Part shown: in pieces, positions 7,847 through 16,540 of the stretch
How the letters are laid out: every line of letters begins with the position of its first letter
How positions within the stretch are numbered: position 1 is the first letter of the stretch
From: Thermovirga lienii DSM 17291
Lineage (GTDB): Bacteria; Synergistota; Synergistia; Synergistales; Thermovirgaceae
Assembly: GCA_000233775.1 (NCBI GenBank)
Contig: CP003096.1
Span: 1,762,501-1,826,500, forward strand
Reading direction: 5' to 3'
Length of the DNA: 64,000 nucleotides
The notes under the pieces: generated by a model
What the model was told of the DNA's origin: nothing
Seen by the model: only the letters and a program-made list of their open reading frames with translations
Databases searched by the model: none
Made by a program: the position numbers and the translations under genes

Positions 7847-8752
7847 TTATCTACTGGCCAAAACAGCCCCCAAAGCTATAGAGCGCAATTTGGTCGCCGC
7901 AGAATCGAACCGGCTCGTCAAAACTATAGGAGTCTTGGCCCCCAAAATAACTCCGGCGCCAACCCCTCCAGCCATGTACATCATGACCTTGCCCATCATG
8001 TTTCCTGCCTCTATATCAGGAACCAGCAGTATGTCCGCCTTGCCTGCCACTTCCGATACTATGCCCTTATGCCTTGCCGATTCCTCGCTTATGGCGTTAT
8101 CCAAGGCAAGGGGTCCGTCTACTATACAGTTCTTTATCTGGCCACGAAGGTTCATCTGTTTTAATGCTGCAGCATCAAGGGTACAGGGCATATCAGGGTT
8201 GACCACTTCCACCGCTGCCAACACAGCCACCTTGGGGCAGTCTACGCCAAGCTTCCTATAGCAGGAAACCGCGTTCTCTATGAGGGCTTTTTTCGTGTTC
8301 AAGTCGGGATACATGGTCATGCCTCCATCGGTCAGGGATACCACCCTTCCCAGCTTGGGGATGTAAAAGAGGAAAAGGTGAGACAACATGGCTCCCGTCC
8401 TGAGGCCCCACTCCTTGTTCAAGACCGCCTTGAGCAAAGTAGCAGTCTTGACGTTTCCCTTCATCAGGAGGTCTGCCTCTCCCGAAGAGACGGCCTTGAC
8501 TGCCTTCTCTGCTGCTTCACCCTCGGAGGAACAGGGTACCCTCTCGAAATTGGACACATCGATGCCTAGCTCAGCGGCGTAGGCATCCACCTTTTCCAGG
8601 TCACCGAAGAGCACAGGCTCAATTACTCCTTCTCTAGCAGCATCCCAAACTGCCTCAAGCACATCAATCCCTTGAGCTGCCGCTACAGCCAAGCGCATCT
8701 TTCTCCCAGCCTTGCTTTCAGAAATCAAAAACTCCAAATCTTTAAAGGACAC
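7847..8752 (-). CDS. ptb: Phosphate butyryltransferase (copy 2)
   Basis: 301-residue paralogue of the downstream ptb, with the same family blocks (LMKGNVKTATLLKAVLN near 95-111, EVVNPDMPCTLDAAAL, DGPLALDNAIS, PDIEAGNMMGK). The start is GTG 8752, with GGAGG about ten bases upstream; the SD overlaps the end of buk copy 2, whose stop is only three bases away, so the pair is coupled. From about residue 175 it is nearly identical to copy 1 while the first half has diverged, including the region between MLSH and MYPDL that differs entirely. This could reflect gene conversion or purifying selection on the C-terminal half. Confidence 0.92.
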   Translation of the reverse strand: MSFKDLEFLISESKAGRKMRLAVAAAQGIDVLEAVWDAAREGVIEPVLFGDLEKVDAYAAELGIDVSNFERVPCSSEGEAAEKAVKAVSSGEADLLMKGNVKTATLLKAVLNKEWGLRTGAMLSHLFLFYIPKLGRVVSLTDGGMTMYPDLNTKKALIENAVSCYRKLGVDCPKVAVLAAVEVVNPDMPCTLDAAALKQMNLRGQIKNCIVDGPLALDNAISEESARHKGIVSEVAGKADILLVPDIEAGNMMGKVMMYMAGGVGAGVILGAKTPIVLTSRFDSAATKLRSIALGAVLASR

Positions 8753-8755
8753 TTT

Positions 8756-9847
8756 TTACGCCTCCCGCCTTTTTATGGAATCACCGTAAATCCTAGGCTC
8801 TTCCTCACCTCTGAGCACCCTTAGTGCTCCTTCTGCGAGAGCTCTCATCTCATCCTCACCAGGATATCGCAAAACAGGCGCGATCCACTGCACCCGTTCC
8901 TGGACAAGGGCGACGAAATCGCTGTCGTGCGCTACTCCGCCGGTTATCAAGATAGCATCCACCTTCCCCTTGAGCGTGGCAGCGTACGATGCTATCTCCT
9001 TGGCAACTTGCAAGGCCATGGCCCTGTAGACCAAGAGAGCCTTTTGATCTCCTTCCGCTATGCGCTTTTTCACTTCCCTTACGTCGCTTGTCCCCAAGTA
9101 GCCCATCAAGCCCCCACTGCCTACCAGTTTTCTCCGTATCTCCTGCATGGTATACTCTCCGCTGAAGCAAAGCCTGACCAGATCACCTGCAGGCACTCCT
9201 CCCGCTCTCTCCGGGGAGAACGGGCCGAACTCGTTTGCGTTATTAAGATCCACCATGCGCCCCCCCGTATGGGCACATACCGTAATGCCTCCGCCAAGGT
9301 GAGCCACTATAACGTCCAACTCATCCCATTTCTTCCCCAGATCTTTCGCCGCTTTTCTAACCGTGGCCTTGACGTTCAACGCATGGGCCAAAGATCTTTT
9401 GGGAAGCTCTGGAAGACCTGTTATCCTGGATATGTCATCTAATTCGTCCACCGCCACAGGATCCACTATGAAAGCCGGTATTCCCCTCTCTGAAGCTATA
9501 GAATGAGCCAATATACCTCCAAGATTCGATGCGTGTTCCCAAGGCTTCCCTCTCCTAAGGTGTTCCAGCATAAGGTCATCCACCTTATACGTACCCCCCG
9601 GTATGGGATCCAATATGCCTCCTCTTCCTACCACTGCCGACAGCTCCTCCAGGCTGCTTCCTTTTTCCTCAACAACCTTAAGGACCGTTGTCAACCTATA
9701 CTCATACTGGCTTGCAACCGACTGGAAAGAGGCAATTTCCTCGGGATCATGGGATATGGATTCCTGCCAAACCTTTTCTTCATCCTTGAACCATGCCACT
9801 TTAGTGCTGATGGACCCTGGATTGATAGCCAAAATCTGAAAAGCCAT
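8756..9847 (-). CDS. buk: Butyrate kinase (copy 2)
   Basis: 363 residues, with the same signatures as copy 1: AINPGSISTK at the N-terminus, GRGGILDPIPGGTY near 80-93, AHLGGGITVCAH near 192-203, SPERAGGVPAGDL near 218 and LITGGVAH near 305. ATG 9847 follows GGAGGAGTGGGGAG; the open frame reaches 36 codons further upstream through a hairpin and is not coding there. It lies directly upstream of ptb copy 2. The gene order buk-ptb-ptb-buk is a mirror arrangement on one strand, which a simple tandem duplication of a two-gene unit would not give without loss or rearrangement. Confidence 0.93.
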   Translation of the reverse strand: MAFQILAINPGSISTKVAWFKDEEKVWQESISHDPEEIASFQSVASQYEYRLTTVLKVVEEKGSSLEELSAVVGRGGILDPIPGGTYKVDDLMLEHLRRGKPWEHASNLGGILAHSIASERGIPAFIVDPVAVDELDDISRITGLPELPKRSLAHALNVKATVRKAAKDLGKKWDELDVIVAHLGGGITVCAHTGGRMVDLNNANEFGPFSPERAGGVPAGDLVRLCFSGEYTMQEIRRKLVGSGGLMGYLGTSDVREVKKRIAEGDQKALLVYRAMALQVAKEIASYAATLKGKVDAILITGGVAHDSDFVALVQERVQWIAPVLRYPGEDEMRALAEGALRVLRGEEEPRIYGDSIKRREA

Positions 9848-9881
9848 ACTCCCCACTCCTCCATTTGCCTGACAAGTAAAT

Positions 9882-9906
9882 GGGCGGGAATAGAGATATC
9901 CCGCCC
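9882..9906 (-). terminator. Hairpin between ilvE and buk copy 2
   Basis: An eight-base perfect stem (GGGCGGGA / TCCCGCCC) with a nine-base loop lies between the ilvE stop and the buk copy 2 start. Only a short T-rich ATTTACTT follows on the minus strand, so it is probably a weak terminator or processing/stabilising hairpin and not a full stop. The genes may therefore be partly uncoupled. Confidence 0.55.
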
Positions 9907-9983
9907 TTAACTGCGTAAGTGCTCTGACGTGTCTTGAAATCGTATTTCGGACCAATTGCGGAATATAAAACGCTTTTTAACTA

Positions 9984-10856
9984 TTATATAGGATAACCTT
10001 CTTTTTTGACGAGCTCCATGAACAAACTACGGAGCTTCTTGGTTATCGGACCAGGCACACCTTCACCTATCTTCCTGGAGTCAACTTCCACAACGGGAAT
10101 CACTTCCGCTGCCGTTCCGGTGAAGAATATCTCGTCGGCGGTATATACATCGAAACGGTTCATGAAGGTTTCCTCTACTGGAATTCCTTCCTGCTCTGCC
10201 AGTTCCATTATGGCCTTTCTGGTTACACCCTTAAGGATTCCCACCGCCGGGTGAGGTGTCTTCAGGGTTCCGTCCTTCACGATGAAGATGTTGTCCCCTG
10301 TACCCTCGGTTACGAACCCTTCCCTGCTCATGCATATGGCTTCCAAGCAACCTGCAGTTATAGCCTCTATCTTGGCCATTATGTTGGGAAGGTAGTTGTT
10401 GCTTTTGACCTGGGGAGCCAAGACCTCACCATAGTTCCTTCTAGTGGCAGCGGTAATGGCTTTGAGACCCTTTTCATAAAACTCCTCAGGGTAGAGGGCG
10501 ATCTTGTCGGCTATACATACTATACTTGCATTGCCGTGACACTTGCGGGGATCAAGTCCCAAATCTCCCACACCTCTTGTTACCACCAAGCGAATATAGG
10601 CATCCTTGAGGTTGTTCTTCCTGCAGCTTTCCGCTACTATCTCCATCATTTCCTTCTTGGGGATCTTTATCTCGAGCCAAATCGCCCTTGCCGAGTCATA
10701 CAACCTATCTATGTGCTCCTCCAGCCTGAACACTCTACCGTTATATGCTCTGATCCCCTCGAACACCGCGTCTCCATAAAGAAAGGCATGGTCGAAAACC
10801 GAGACCTTTGCTTCCTCCTTGGGCACAAACTTGCCGTCAATATAAACCAAACCCAT
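9984..10856 (-). CDS. ilvE: Branched-chain amino acid aminotransferase
   Basis: 290-residue fold-type IV PLP transaminase. Signatures: an [15 protein letters not shown] segment at 26-40, [13 protein letters not shown] near 44-56, VKSNNYLPN with Lys151 as the PLP lysine, TEGTGDNIF near 186 and [12 protein letters not shown] near 250. ATG 10856 has a GGAGGAGG SD; six upstream codons are ignored. It transaminates leucine, isoleucine and valine to 2-oxo acids. Placed upstream of buk-ptb-ptb-buk, it probably works catabolically: 2-oxo acid, oxidoreductase to acyl-CoA (not in this window), then ATP by Ptb/Buk. A TATAAT (10900-10905, minus strand) upstream is a fair -10 box, with a poor -35. Confidence 0.9.
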   Translation of the reverse strand: MGLVYIDGKFVPKEEAKVSVFDHAFLYGDAVFEGIRAYNGRVFRLEEHIDRLYDSARAIWLEIKIPKKEMMEIVAESCRKNNLKDAYIRLVVTRGVGDLGLDPRKCHGNASIVCIADKIALYPEEFYEKGLKAITAATRRNYGEVLAPQVKSNNYLPNIMAKIEAITAGCLEAICMSREGFVTEGTGDNIFIVKDGTLKTPHPAVGILKGVTRKAIMELAEQEGIPVEETFMNRFDVYTADEIFFTGTAAEVIPVVEVDSRKIGEGVPGPITKKLRSLFMELVKKEGYPI

Positions 10857-11003
10857 ACTCTCAACCTCCTCCATATACTAAAACATCCAAAACAGGTTTA
10901 TTATAAACTAAAATCACTACAATTGAGATACAATGTGCTAATTTGCAAGTTTTTGTTGTATACTATCATATTATTCATTCGAAAGTAAGAGGGAGGCAGT
11001 ATC

Positions 11004-11828
11004 ATGCGCTTTTGCTACATGAATGGGAAATATACCGACCCCCACAAGACATATATCCCCGTAACAGATTTGTCAGTACAAAGAGGGGTAGGAGTCTTCG
11101 AGACTATACGAACGTACAACAGACGCCCCATGGCCCTTTCTATGCACCTCGAACGCCTGAAGGAATCAGCACGAAGATGCGGCATAAACATGCCCCTAAC
11201 AATGGAGGAGATGAACAAAATAATCCGAGAGGGGTTGAGCCGCTTCGAGGAAGACGCAAGAGCTAGGCCATACTTAACTGGTGGCGATATAGAGATGGGC
11301 GGGCAATTCCCAAAGGGAAGATTTTTTGTGTTTTTCGAACCCTTAAATCCACCTGATGAGAGGCTCTACAAGGAAGGGATAAAGCTTCTACCCATAGACA
11401 TGGAAAGGCCCTTACCCCACATAAAAAGCATAAACTACTTGCAAGGATACCTGCCACTTCGGGAAGATCCAGAGGCCGCAGAGGTTCTCTACTGCCCCAA
11501 CGGTGAAATAACAGAGGCATCCCACAGCAACGCCTTTATGGTCAAAGGCAAGGAGATAATAACTGCTCCCACAAGCAGGGTCTTGGCAGGAACCATGAGA
11601 AACATGGTCATTGAGGTGGCGAAGGAGGCAGGTTTCGTCGTTATAGAGCGATGCCCCAGAATGGATGAACTGCCCGAAGCGGAGGAATTTTTCATAACCG
11701 GGAGCGTAAAGGAAGTAATGCCGGTAGTGAAGGTTGGCAAGACAATCATAGGAAAAGGCAGGCCCGGCCCCGTCTCACAGATGCTCAGGCACCTGTATCT
11801 TCAAAATATCGAAAGGTGGTTGGAGTGA
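11004..11828 (+). CDS. Fold-type IV aminotransferase (BCAT / D-amino-acid transaminase / ADC lyase group)
   Basis: 274 residues. Signatures are QRGVGVFETIRTYN near 26-39, an HIKSINYLQGYL segment with Lys141 as the PLP lysine, NGEITEASHSNAF near 165-177 and FFITGSVKEVMPV near 232-244. ATG 11004 follows a GGGAGG SD. It is divergent from ilvE across a 147-base AT-rich region that must hold both promoters. The sequence fits the general class IV group; I cannot tell a branched-chain transaminase from a D-alanine transaminase or aminodeoxychorismate lyase by eye, and no folate-synthesis neighbours support the last. Confidence 0.78.
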   Translation: MRFCYMNGKYTDPHKTYIPVTDLSVQRGVGVFETIRTYNRRPMALSMHLERLKESARRCGINMPLTMEEMNKIIREGLSRFEEDARARPYLTGGDIEMGGQFPKGRFFVFFEPLNPPDERLYKEGIKLLPIDMERPLPHIKSINYLQGYLPLREDPEAAEVLYCPNGEITEASHSNAFMVKGKEIITAPTSRVLAGTMRNMVIEVAKEAGFVVIERCPRMDELPEAEEFFITGSVKEVMPVVKVGKTIIGKGRPGPVSQMLRHLYLQNIERWLE

Positions 11829-11892
11829 ACACTACCACCGTCTAAGAGGCAGGGCTTTTCAGCTCAAAAGATAAAAAGGCCAACCACAACAA

Positions 11893-12807
11893 CTAAAAAG
11901 ATATGTCGTACTCCACAAGCAGAGAGCTAAGCTCATCTATTTTCTTGTTGGCTTCATCCCGTTTTTGTGCCCCCAGTGCCGCAATAATCGCATCACATAT
12001 GGTCAAAAGAGAGCTGGAGCTGTAATGAGTGGTGTTTTGGGGTGCCAGCAACAATACCGTAGCCAACGGAGCAGCAATACTGGAGAGACTGTTGGTTATG
12101 AGTACTACCGGGATGCCTTTTTTACGAGCATAATCTATACATACCACCGTTCTTTTGGTGTAATGGGGGCTACCAGCCATTAGAGCCAAGAGAACGTCAT
12201 CTTTTTCCATGTCCAGCATTACATCCAAGATCGTGTCGGATCCCGTTGCATCGATCAAAAAAACGTCTCTCCTGAACTGCTGCAGTAAAGCATGGAGGTA
12301 AACGGCGATTCCCCTGGTAGACCTGAGCCCTATTATGTAAATCCTCCGGGCCGGAAGTAAGAGCTCAATGGCCTTGGGGAAGTTATCTTTGAGTTCAGAG
12401 GTGTTCATGGTTCTCAAGTTGCGTATATTCTCCTCTATTACCACATCTAAAATGTTCGAGTTGCTAATATCTGAAAAAGCGTCCTTTAGGCGGTCCAGTG
12501 GAGGAATGGACGTCTTGGTCAAAACCTCTTGAAGTTTTTCCCTTAACGCTTTATAGGACGGAAAACCCAAACTCGTTACAGTTCTAAAAACTGTTGCGTG
12601 ACTAGTGCCAGACTCCTTGGCAAGCTCATCAGAATTTAAAAAAGCCGCCTTTTGATAGTTATTCAATATATAGTTGCATACCAGTTGTTGTTTTTGAGGT
12701 AAATCTTTACTTTTAGCTCTTATATACTGGAAAATGCCTCCTGCATACTTTTCCGGCATGGTCGTTTTGTCTCTTACAAGGGGTGTTTCATCGTTTATTT
12801 TGCCCAT
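11893..12807 (-). CDS. RpiR/MurR-family transcriptional regulator
   Basis: 304 residues: an N-terminal HTH_6 domain at roughly 25-105 (DELAKESGTSHATVFR recognition region near 60-75, then LGFPSYKAL) and a C-terminal SIS sugar-phosphate-type domain at about 130-275 (IYIIGLRSTRGIAVYL, LLALMAGSPHYTKRTV). RpiR proteins usually sense phosphorylated sugars, but many in amino-acid fermenters sit by amino-acid transporters. It is divergent from the TAXI-TRAP / opine-type enzyme operon, with an inverted repeat between them, so control of that operon is likely (inference). It ends 64 bases from the convergent aminotransferase gene. Confidence 0.88.
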   Translation of the reverse strand: MGKINDETPLVRDKTTMPEKYAGGIFQYIRAKSKDLPQKQQLVCNYILNNYQKAAFLNSDELAKESGTSHATVFRTVTSLGFPSYKALREKLQEVLTKTSIPPLDRLKDAFSDISNSNILDVVIEENIRNLRTMNTSELKDNFPKAIELLLPARRIYIIGLRSTRGIAVYLHALLQQFRRDVFLIDATGSDTILDVMLDMEKDDVLLALMAGSPHYTKRTVVCIDYARKKGIPVVLITNSLSSIAAPLATVLLLAPQNTTHYSSSSLLTICDAIIAALGAQKRDEANKKIDELSSLLVEYDISF

Positions 12808-12921
12808 ATTGATAAACTCCTCTCACCGTAAACATGTGGATACATTATGCAATATTGTTTTCCCTTTCACAACATTGACCTCTAGAATAGATTTTGCTAA
12901 ATTGCATACTGATATGTTTGG

Positions 12922-12946
12922 GTATCAATATACTAAAACTTGATAC
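12922..12946. promoter_or_regulatory. Inverted repeat between rpiR and the TAXI operon, candidate operator
   Basis: Perfect seven-base arms GTATCAA / TTGATAC separated by 11 AT-rich bases, about 70 bases before the TTG start of the binding-protein gene and 115 bases from the regulator start. Spacing and position suit an operator for the adjacent RpiR protein; no binding data exist here. Confidence 0.4.
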
Positions 12947-13015
12947 TTAAATATGTCAAACTTAACATCCCACAAGCTTTATTTTACAAAATATTCAAAA
13001 AGGAGGCGACGGAAA

Positions 13016-13969
13016 TTGAGTTTAAGGAAGTTGGCGGCATTGTTTTTGGTTGTTGCTCTGTTAGGGGTAGCTGGAGCAGCATCGGCAGTTGAGAGGCTGT
13101 CTTTGGCTACAGGCGGAACGGCAGGAACGTACTATCCCATAGGCTCAGCCATAGCATCTATTATCAACAAATACGTCCCAGGTGTAGAGGTAACGGCAGA
13201 ATCCACAGGCGCTTCCGTGGCAAACCTCAAAATGCTGCGAAACAAAAACGTGGACATGATGTTGGGCGCAGCAAACACATCTTTCGCTGGATACCAAGGC
13301 CTGCCACCATTTGACGACAAACCCGTCAAAAACATCAGAGGAATTGCCTGCCTTTACCCTGAAGTTTTCCAGTTCATCGTTCTTGAGAACTCAGGCCTGA
13401 AAACAATCTACGATCTAAAGGGCAAAAAGGTCGCCGTGGGCGGAGCAGGAAGCGGCACTGAAAGAACTGCCAAGCTAGTACTGGAAGCTCATGGTCTCAC
13501 CTATGACGACATCGATGAGCAGTTTTTGAAGTTCGGAGAGGCTGTCACAGCTCTAAAAGACAGGCTGATTGACTGTGCCATAGTGGGCTCAGGCCTTCCA
13601 ACTTCTGCGGTGGTTGATGTTTCAACAACTCTGGACATAGCCATGTTGTCGGTGGACGAAAAGGTAATGAAACCCTTCCTCGCCGACAAACCCTATCTGA
13701 TGCTCTACAACTTGCCCTCTGGCATATATAAGGGCGTAGACGAAGAAGTCCTTACCGTAGCCAGCCCTGCCATTTTGAGCTGTGATGAAAGCTTGAGCGA
13801 AGAAACGGTCTATAAGATCACCAAAGCCCTGTTCGAACACACCGATGAATTAGCTGCAGCCCATGCCCAGGGCAAAAACATAAAGCTGGAAACCGCATTG
13901 AGCGCCATGTCTGTGCCCCTCCACCCCGGTGCAGAAAAATACTACAGAGAAGTAGGACTTCTCAAATAA
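13016..13969 (+). CDS. TAXI-family TRAP transporter solute-binding protein (system 1)
   Basis: 317 residues if started at TTG 13016, which has AAGGAGG upstream and gives a proper signal peptide (SLRK, then a hydrophobic core ending AASA before VERLS). The open frame extends 21 codons further with no SD. The mature protein begins LATGGTAGTYYPIGSAIA, the TAXI family hallmark, followed by ESTGASVANLKML near 65. TAXI proteins bind carboxylates such as glutamate or 2-oxoglutarate and hand them to a fused DctQM permease. It is the first gene of a five-gene operon with DUF1850, permease, an opine-dehydrogenase-family and an ornithine-cyclodeaminase-family enzyme, so an amino-acid-derived or opine-like ligand is plausible. 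Confidence 0.9.
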   Translation: MSLRKLAALFLVVALLGVAGAASAVERLSLATGGTAGTYYPIGSAIASIINKYVPGVEVTAESTGASVANLKMLRNKNVDMMLGAANTSFAGYQGLPPFDDKPVKNIRGIACLYPEVFQFIVLENSGLKTIYDLKGKKVAVGGAGSGTERTAKLVLEAHGLTYDDIDEQFLKFGEAVTALKDRLIDCAIVGSGLPTSAVVDVSTTLDIAMLSVDEKVMKPFLADKPYLMLYNLPSGIYKGVDEEVLTVASPAILSCDESLSEETVYKITKALFEHTDELAAAHAQGKNIKLETALSAMSVPLHPGAEKYYREVGLLK

Positions 13970-13980
13970 CAATCCCTCTT

Positions 13981-14010
13981 TTGAGGCTTGGGGGAAACCC
14001 CAAGCCTCAA
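13981..14010 (+). terminator. Perfect 13-base hairpin with GAAA tetraloop after the TAXI-1 binding-protein gene
   Basis: A perfect 13-base stem (5' arm 13981-13993, 3' arm 13998-14010) is closed by a GAAA tetraloop, eleven bases after the stop codon. No T-run follows (AAACGGAGCAGG comes next), so it looks more like a 3' stabilising or processing hairpin than a full terminator. Confidence 0.7.
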
Positions 14011-14031
14011 AAACGGAGCAGGTGATATAAG

Positions 14032-14556
14032 ATGTTTTCTAAAAATAAAGGCTTAATACTTTTGTTGATATTTGCTATCGCAACCACATCGATTCTACTT
14101 TTATTTCATAAGGTAACGGTTCTCACCATTGAAAATTACGAGAACGGTAACGTGCTTTTTAGAAAAATAGTACCCGAAGGATATACTTTTGCTACAGTCA
14201 TTCGACACTCCGTCCATCTAAGCCCTGTTTACGAATATTACTCCATTGACAAAAGCGGAAAAATGTACCTGACGTCAACAAAACTGCAGGATTTGGGTTG
14301 GGGCGTACCTTCAACGTACAAGAATAAAGGCAAGTTCGAAAAAAATTTCCTTGTAATTGAGGGGATCAATAAACCTATCGATTTCCTCCCCTTCAGAGTA
14401 AGTTACATCGCTAAGCCTGCACTACTTATGGACCACTGCGAAAAGAAAGTAGACCTTACAAAGGCTGTTAACGATGGAGAGCGAATCGACATAAGCACCA
14501 CAAAAACCTACCTATGGAAATTCTTGACTTGGGGTGATGTAAATGTCCTTTTTTAG
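14032..14556 (+). CDS. DUF1850 protein of TAXI-TRAP operons
   Basis: 174 residues with one N-terminal membrane segment (about 7-26). The rest is extracytoplasmic and carries the DUF1850 pattern: IRHSVHLSPVYEYYSID near 63-79 and a GWGVPS segment near 95. DUF1850 genes are commonly found beside TAXI-type TRAP permeases; the function is unknown, though an accessory subunit role is usually assumed. The gene sits between binding protein and permease, and its stop overlaps the permease start by 14 bases. It follows an AGCAGGTGATATAAG SD region. Confidence 0.82.
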   Translation: MFSKNKGLILLLIFAIATTSILLLFHKVTVLTIENYENGNVLFRKIVPEGYTFATVIRHSVHLSPVYEYYSIDKSGKMYLTSTKLQDLGWGVPSTYKNKGKFEKNFLVIEGINKPIDFLPFRVSYIAKPALLMDHCEKKVDLTKAVNDGERIDISTTKTYLWKFLTWGDVNVLF

Positions 14557-16540
14557 AAAGAAAAAGGCATCAAAGGAAATAACCATTGAAGAGCTGAACG
14601 AGAAATTAGAAAACAAACGGAACCTCGTTGGTATAAGCGCAAAAGTCTGTTCTATATTGGCGATAATAATGTCATTGTTTCATCTGTATTCTTCAGGATT
14701 CAGCATGCTCCCGCAGATGCAACACAGAGCCATACACCTGGCTTTCGCTCTCGCTCTGACGTTTTTAGTTTTCCCATCATCAAAAAAATACAAAGACAGA
14801 GTTCCCTTGTTCGATTGGGCAATAGTTATTTTTTCTCTGGGTACAGGTGCTTATTTGGTCCTTGATTATTTGAACATAGTAATGCGAGCAGGAGACCCGC
14901 TTATGAGAGACCTTGTCTTAGGCGCTATAACAATTCTTACAGTGCTGGAAGCCAGCAGAAGAACCATGGGGTGGCCTCTCGTAATAGTATCATCTATCTT
15001 CTTGCTATATGCCATATTTGGCCATCTTATCCCCGGCGAACTAGGACATCGTCCGTACGGCTTGGACAGAATAATCGAGCACATGTTCCTCACAAGTGAG
15101 GGCATATATGGTGTAGCTATTTACGTCACGTCAACCTTTGTGTTCGTTTTCATATTATTGGGTTCCTTCTTAACAGAAACAGGTGGAGCTCAAGCCTTTA
15201 TAGACCTAGCTTTTTCCATCACAGGACGCTATCGCGGAGGCCCTGCTAAAGCCGCCGTCGTAGGAAGCGGATTAATGGGCACCATATCTGGAAGCTCCTT
15301 CGCAAACGTTGCAGGTACAGGAACCTTCACCATACCCTTGATGAAAAGCGTAGGATACAAGCCCGAATTTGCTGGCGGTGTTGAAGCAGCATCGTCATCA
15401 GGAGGGCAAATCATGCCTCCCATCATGGGTGCCGCAGCATTCATCATGGCTGAAATGACTGGCGTTCCATACGGGAAACTGATTGTTCACGCAGCTATAC
15501 CTGCTGTGCTCTATTATCTCGCTGTCTTCCTCATGGTTGACATTGAAGCTGCCAAAATGGGCCTGAAAGGACTAACCAAAGATAAGCTCCCAAGCTTCAT
15601 TGAAACAATCAAAAAGGGAGGATTTTTACTTCTGGCTCCCTTAAGCATAGTTTATATGCTCCTGGCAGGATACTCCCCTATCAAAGCATCTTTCAGCGCT
15701 GTCATGTTGGTAATAGTAGCAAGTTTCATAAGGAAGGAAACCCGGTTGAACCTCCACAAATTCCTTAGAGCTCTAGAGTTAGGCGCCAAAGGAGCATTAA
15801 GCGTAATAGTGGCATGCGCTGTAGCGGGCCTGATAGTGGGTACAGTAACCTTAACAGGCATAGGGCTAAAATTTGCCGATTTGATAATTACCATTTCCAA
15901 AGGTTCTCTATACCCTGCCCTAGTTCTAACCATGCTGGCTTCCATCATCATGGGCATGGGTATGCCCACAACGGCACTGTACATAATCTTGGGTTCCATG
16001 GTTGCCCCTGCCATTGTCAAGATGGGCGTGCCTGTTGTTGCCGCACACCTTTTCATTTTCTACTTTGGGTGCATGGCCTCGGTAACACCACCTGTAGCAT
16101 TAAGTTCCTACCTGGCGGCCTCAATAGCAAAAGCAGACCCGGTAAAAACGGCGTTGAATGGTCTAAAACTTGCATTGGCAGCATTTATACTACCTTTCAT
16201 ATTTGCTCTGGAGCCTAAGCTGCTTTTGTTGGACACCAACATCTCGGATGCGGCAATAGCCACCACAACCGCCGTATTGGGAGTAATAGCCATGGCTAGC
16301 TGCATTGAAAATTACTTCTTCGGCGTTCTCAACGTTTTTCAGAGGTTCTGCCTAGGCGTGGCAGCTTTATCCATGATCTACCCGGAAATATACACTGACC
16401 TCCTAGGCCTCGGACTTATAGTGGCTATTTATCTAACCCAAAAGCTTAAAAGAAAACTCCATGGCGATTCGGCCTCTGGAAAAGTACACCATTCAATAAA
16501 TTCCGCGGCTCAAGCAAGGGAGGAATACAAAAATGACTAA
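14543..16540 (+). CDS. TAXI-TRAP fused small/large permease (DctQM), system 1
   Basis: 665 residues. The N-terminal DctQ-like part (about 35-155, four membrane segments) is fused to a DctM domain (about 155-560) with a conserved FTIPLMKSVGYKPEFAGGVE run near 268-287 and the GGQIMPPIMGAAAFI motif near 292-306. A second repeat carries IIMGMGMPTTALYI near 468-481 and FYFGCMASVTPPVALSSY near 505-522. The C-terminal tail has extra hydrophobic segments and ends in a polar stretch. It uses an ion gradient to import the ligand delivered by the TAXI binding protein. The start overlaps DUF1850 and the stop overlaps the next gene by eight bases, so the operon is tightly coupled. Confidence 0.92.
   Translation: MSFFRKKKASKEITIEELNEKLENKRNLVGISAKVCSILAIIMSLFHLYSSGFSMLPQMQHRAIHLAFALALTFLVFPSSKKYKDRVPLFDWAIVIFSLGTGAYLVLDYLNIVMRAGDPLMRDLVLGAITILTVLEASRRTMGWPLVIVSSIFLLYAIFGHLIPGELGHRPYGLDRIIEHMFLTSEGIYGVAIYVTSTFVFVFILLGSFLTETGGAQAFIDLAFSITGRYRGGPAKAAVVGSGLMGTISGSSFANVAGTGTFTIPLMKSVGYKPEFAGGVEAASSSGGQIMPPIMGAAAFIMAEMTGVPYGKLIVHAAIPAVLYYLAVFLMVDIEAAKMGLKGLTKDKLPSFIETIKKGGFLLLAPLSIVYMLLAGYSPIKASFSAVMLVIVASFIRKETRLNLHKFLRALELGAKGALSVIVACAVAGLIVGTVTLTGIGLKFADLIITISKGSLYPALVLTMLASIIMGMGMPTTALYIILGSMVAPAIVKMGVPVVAAHLFIFYFGCMASVTPPVALSSYLAASIAKADPVKTALNGLKLALAAFILPFIFALEPKLLLLDTNISDAAIATTTAVLGVIAMASCIENYFFGVLNVFQRFCLGVAALSMIYPEIYTDLLGLGLIVAIYLTQKLKRKLHGDSASGKVHHSINSAAQAREEYKND

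Noticed and set aside
6843-8752. Direct repeat or mobile element
   Set aside because: The repeated sequence is explained by two paralogous ptb genes; no terminal repeats or transposase are present.
10251-10988. Plus-strand open frame of 245 codons
   Set aside because: It is antisense to ilvE and runs into the divergent promoter region; composition is unlike a protein.
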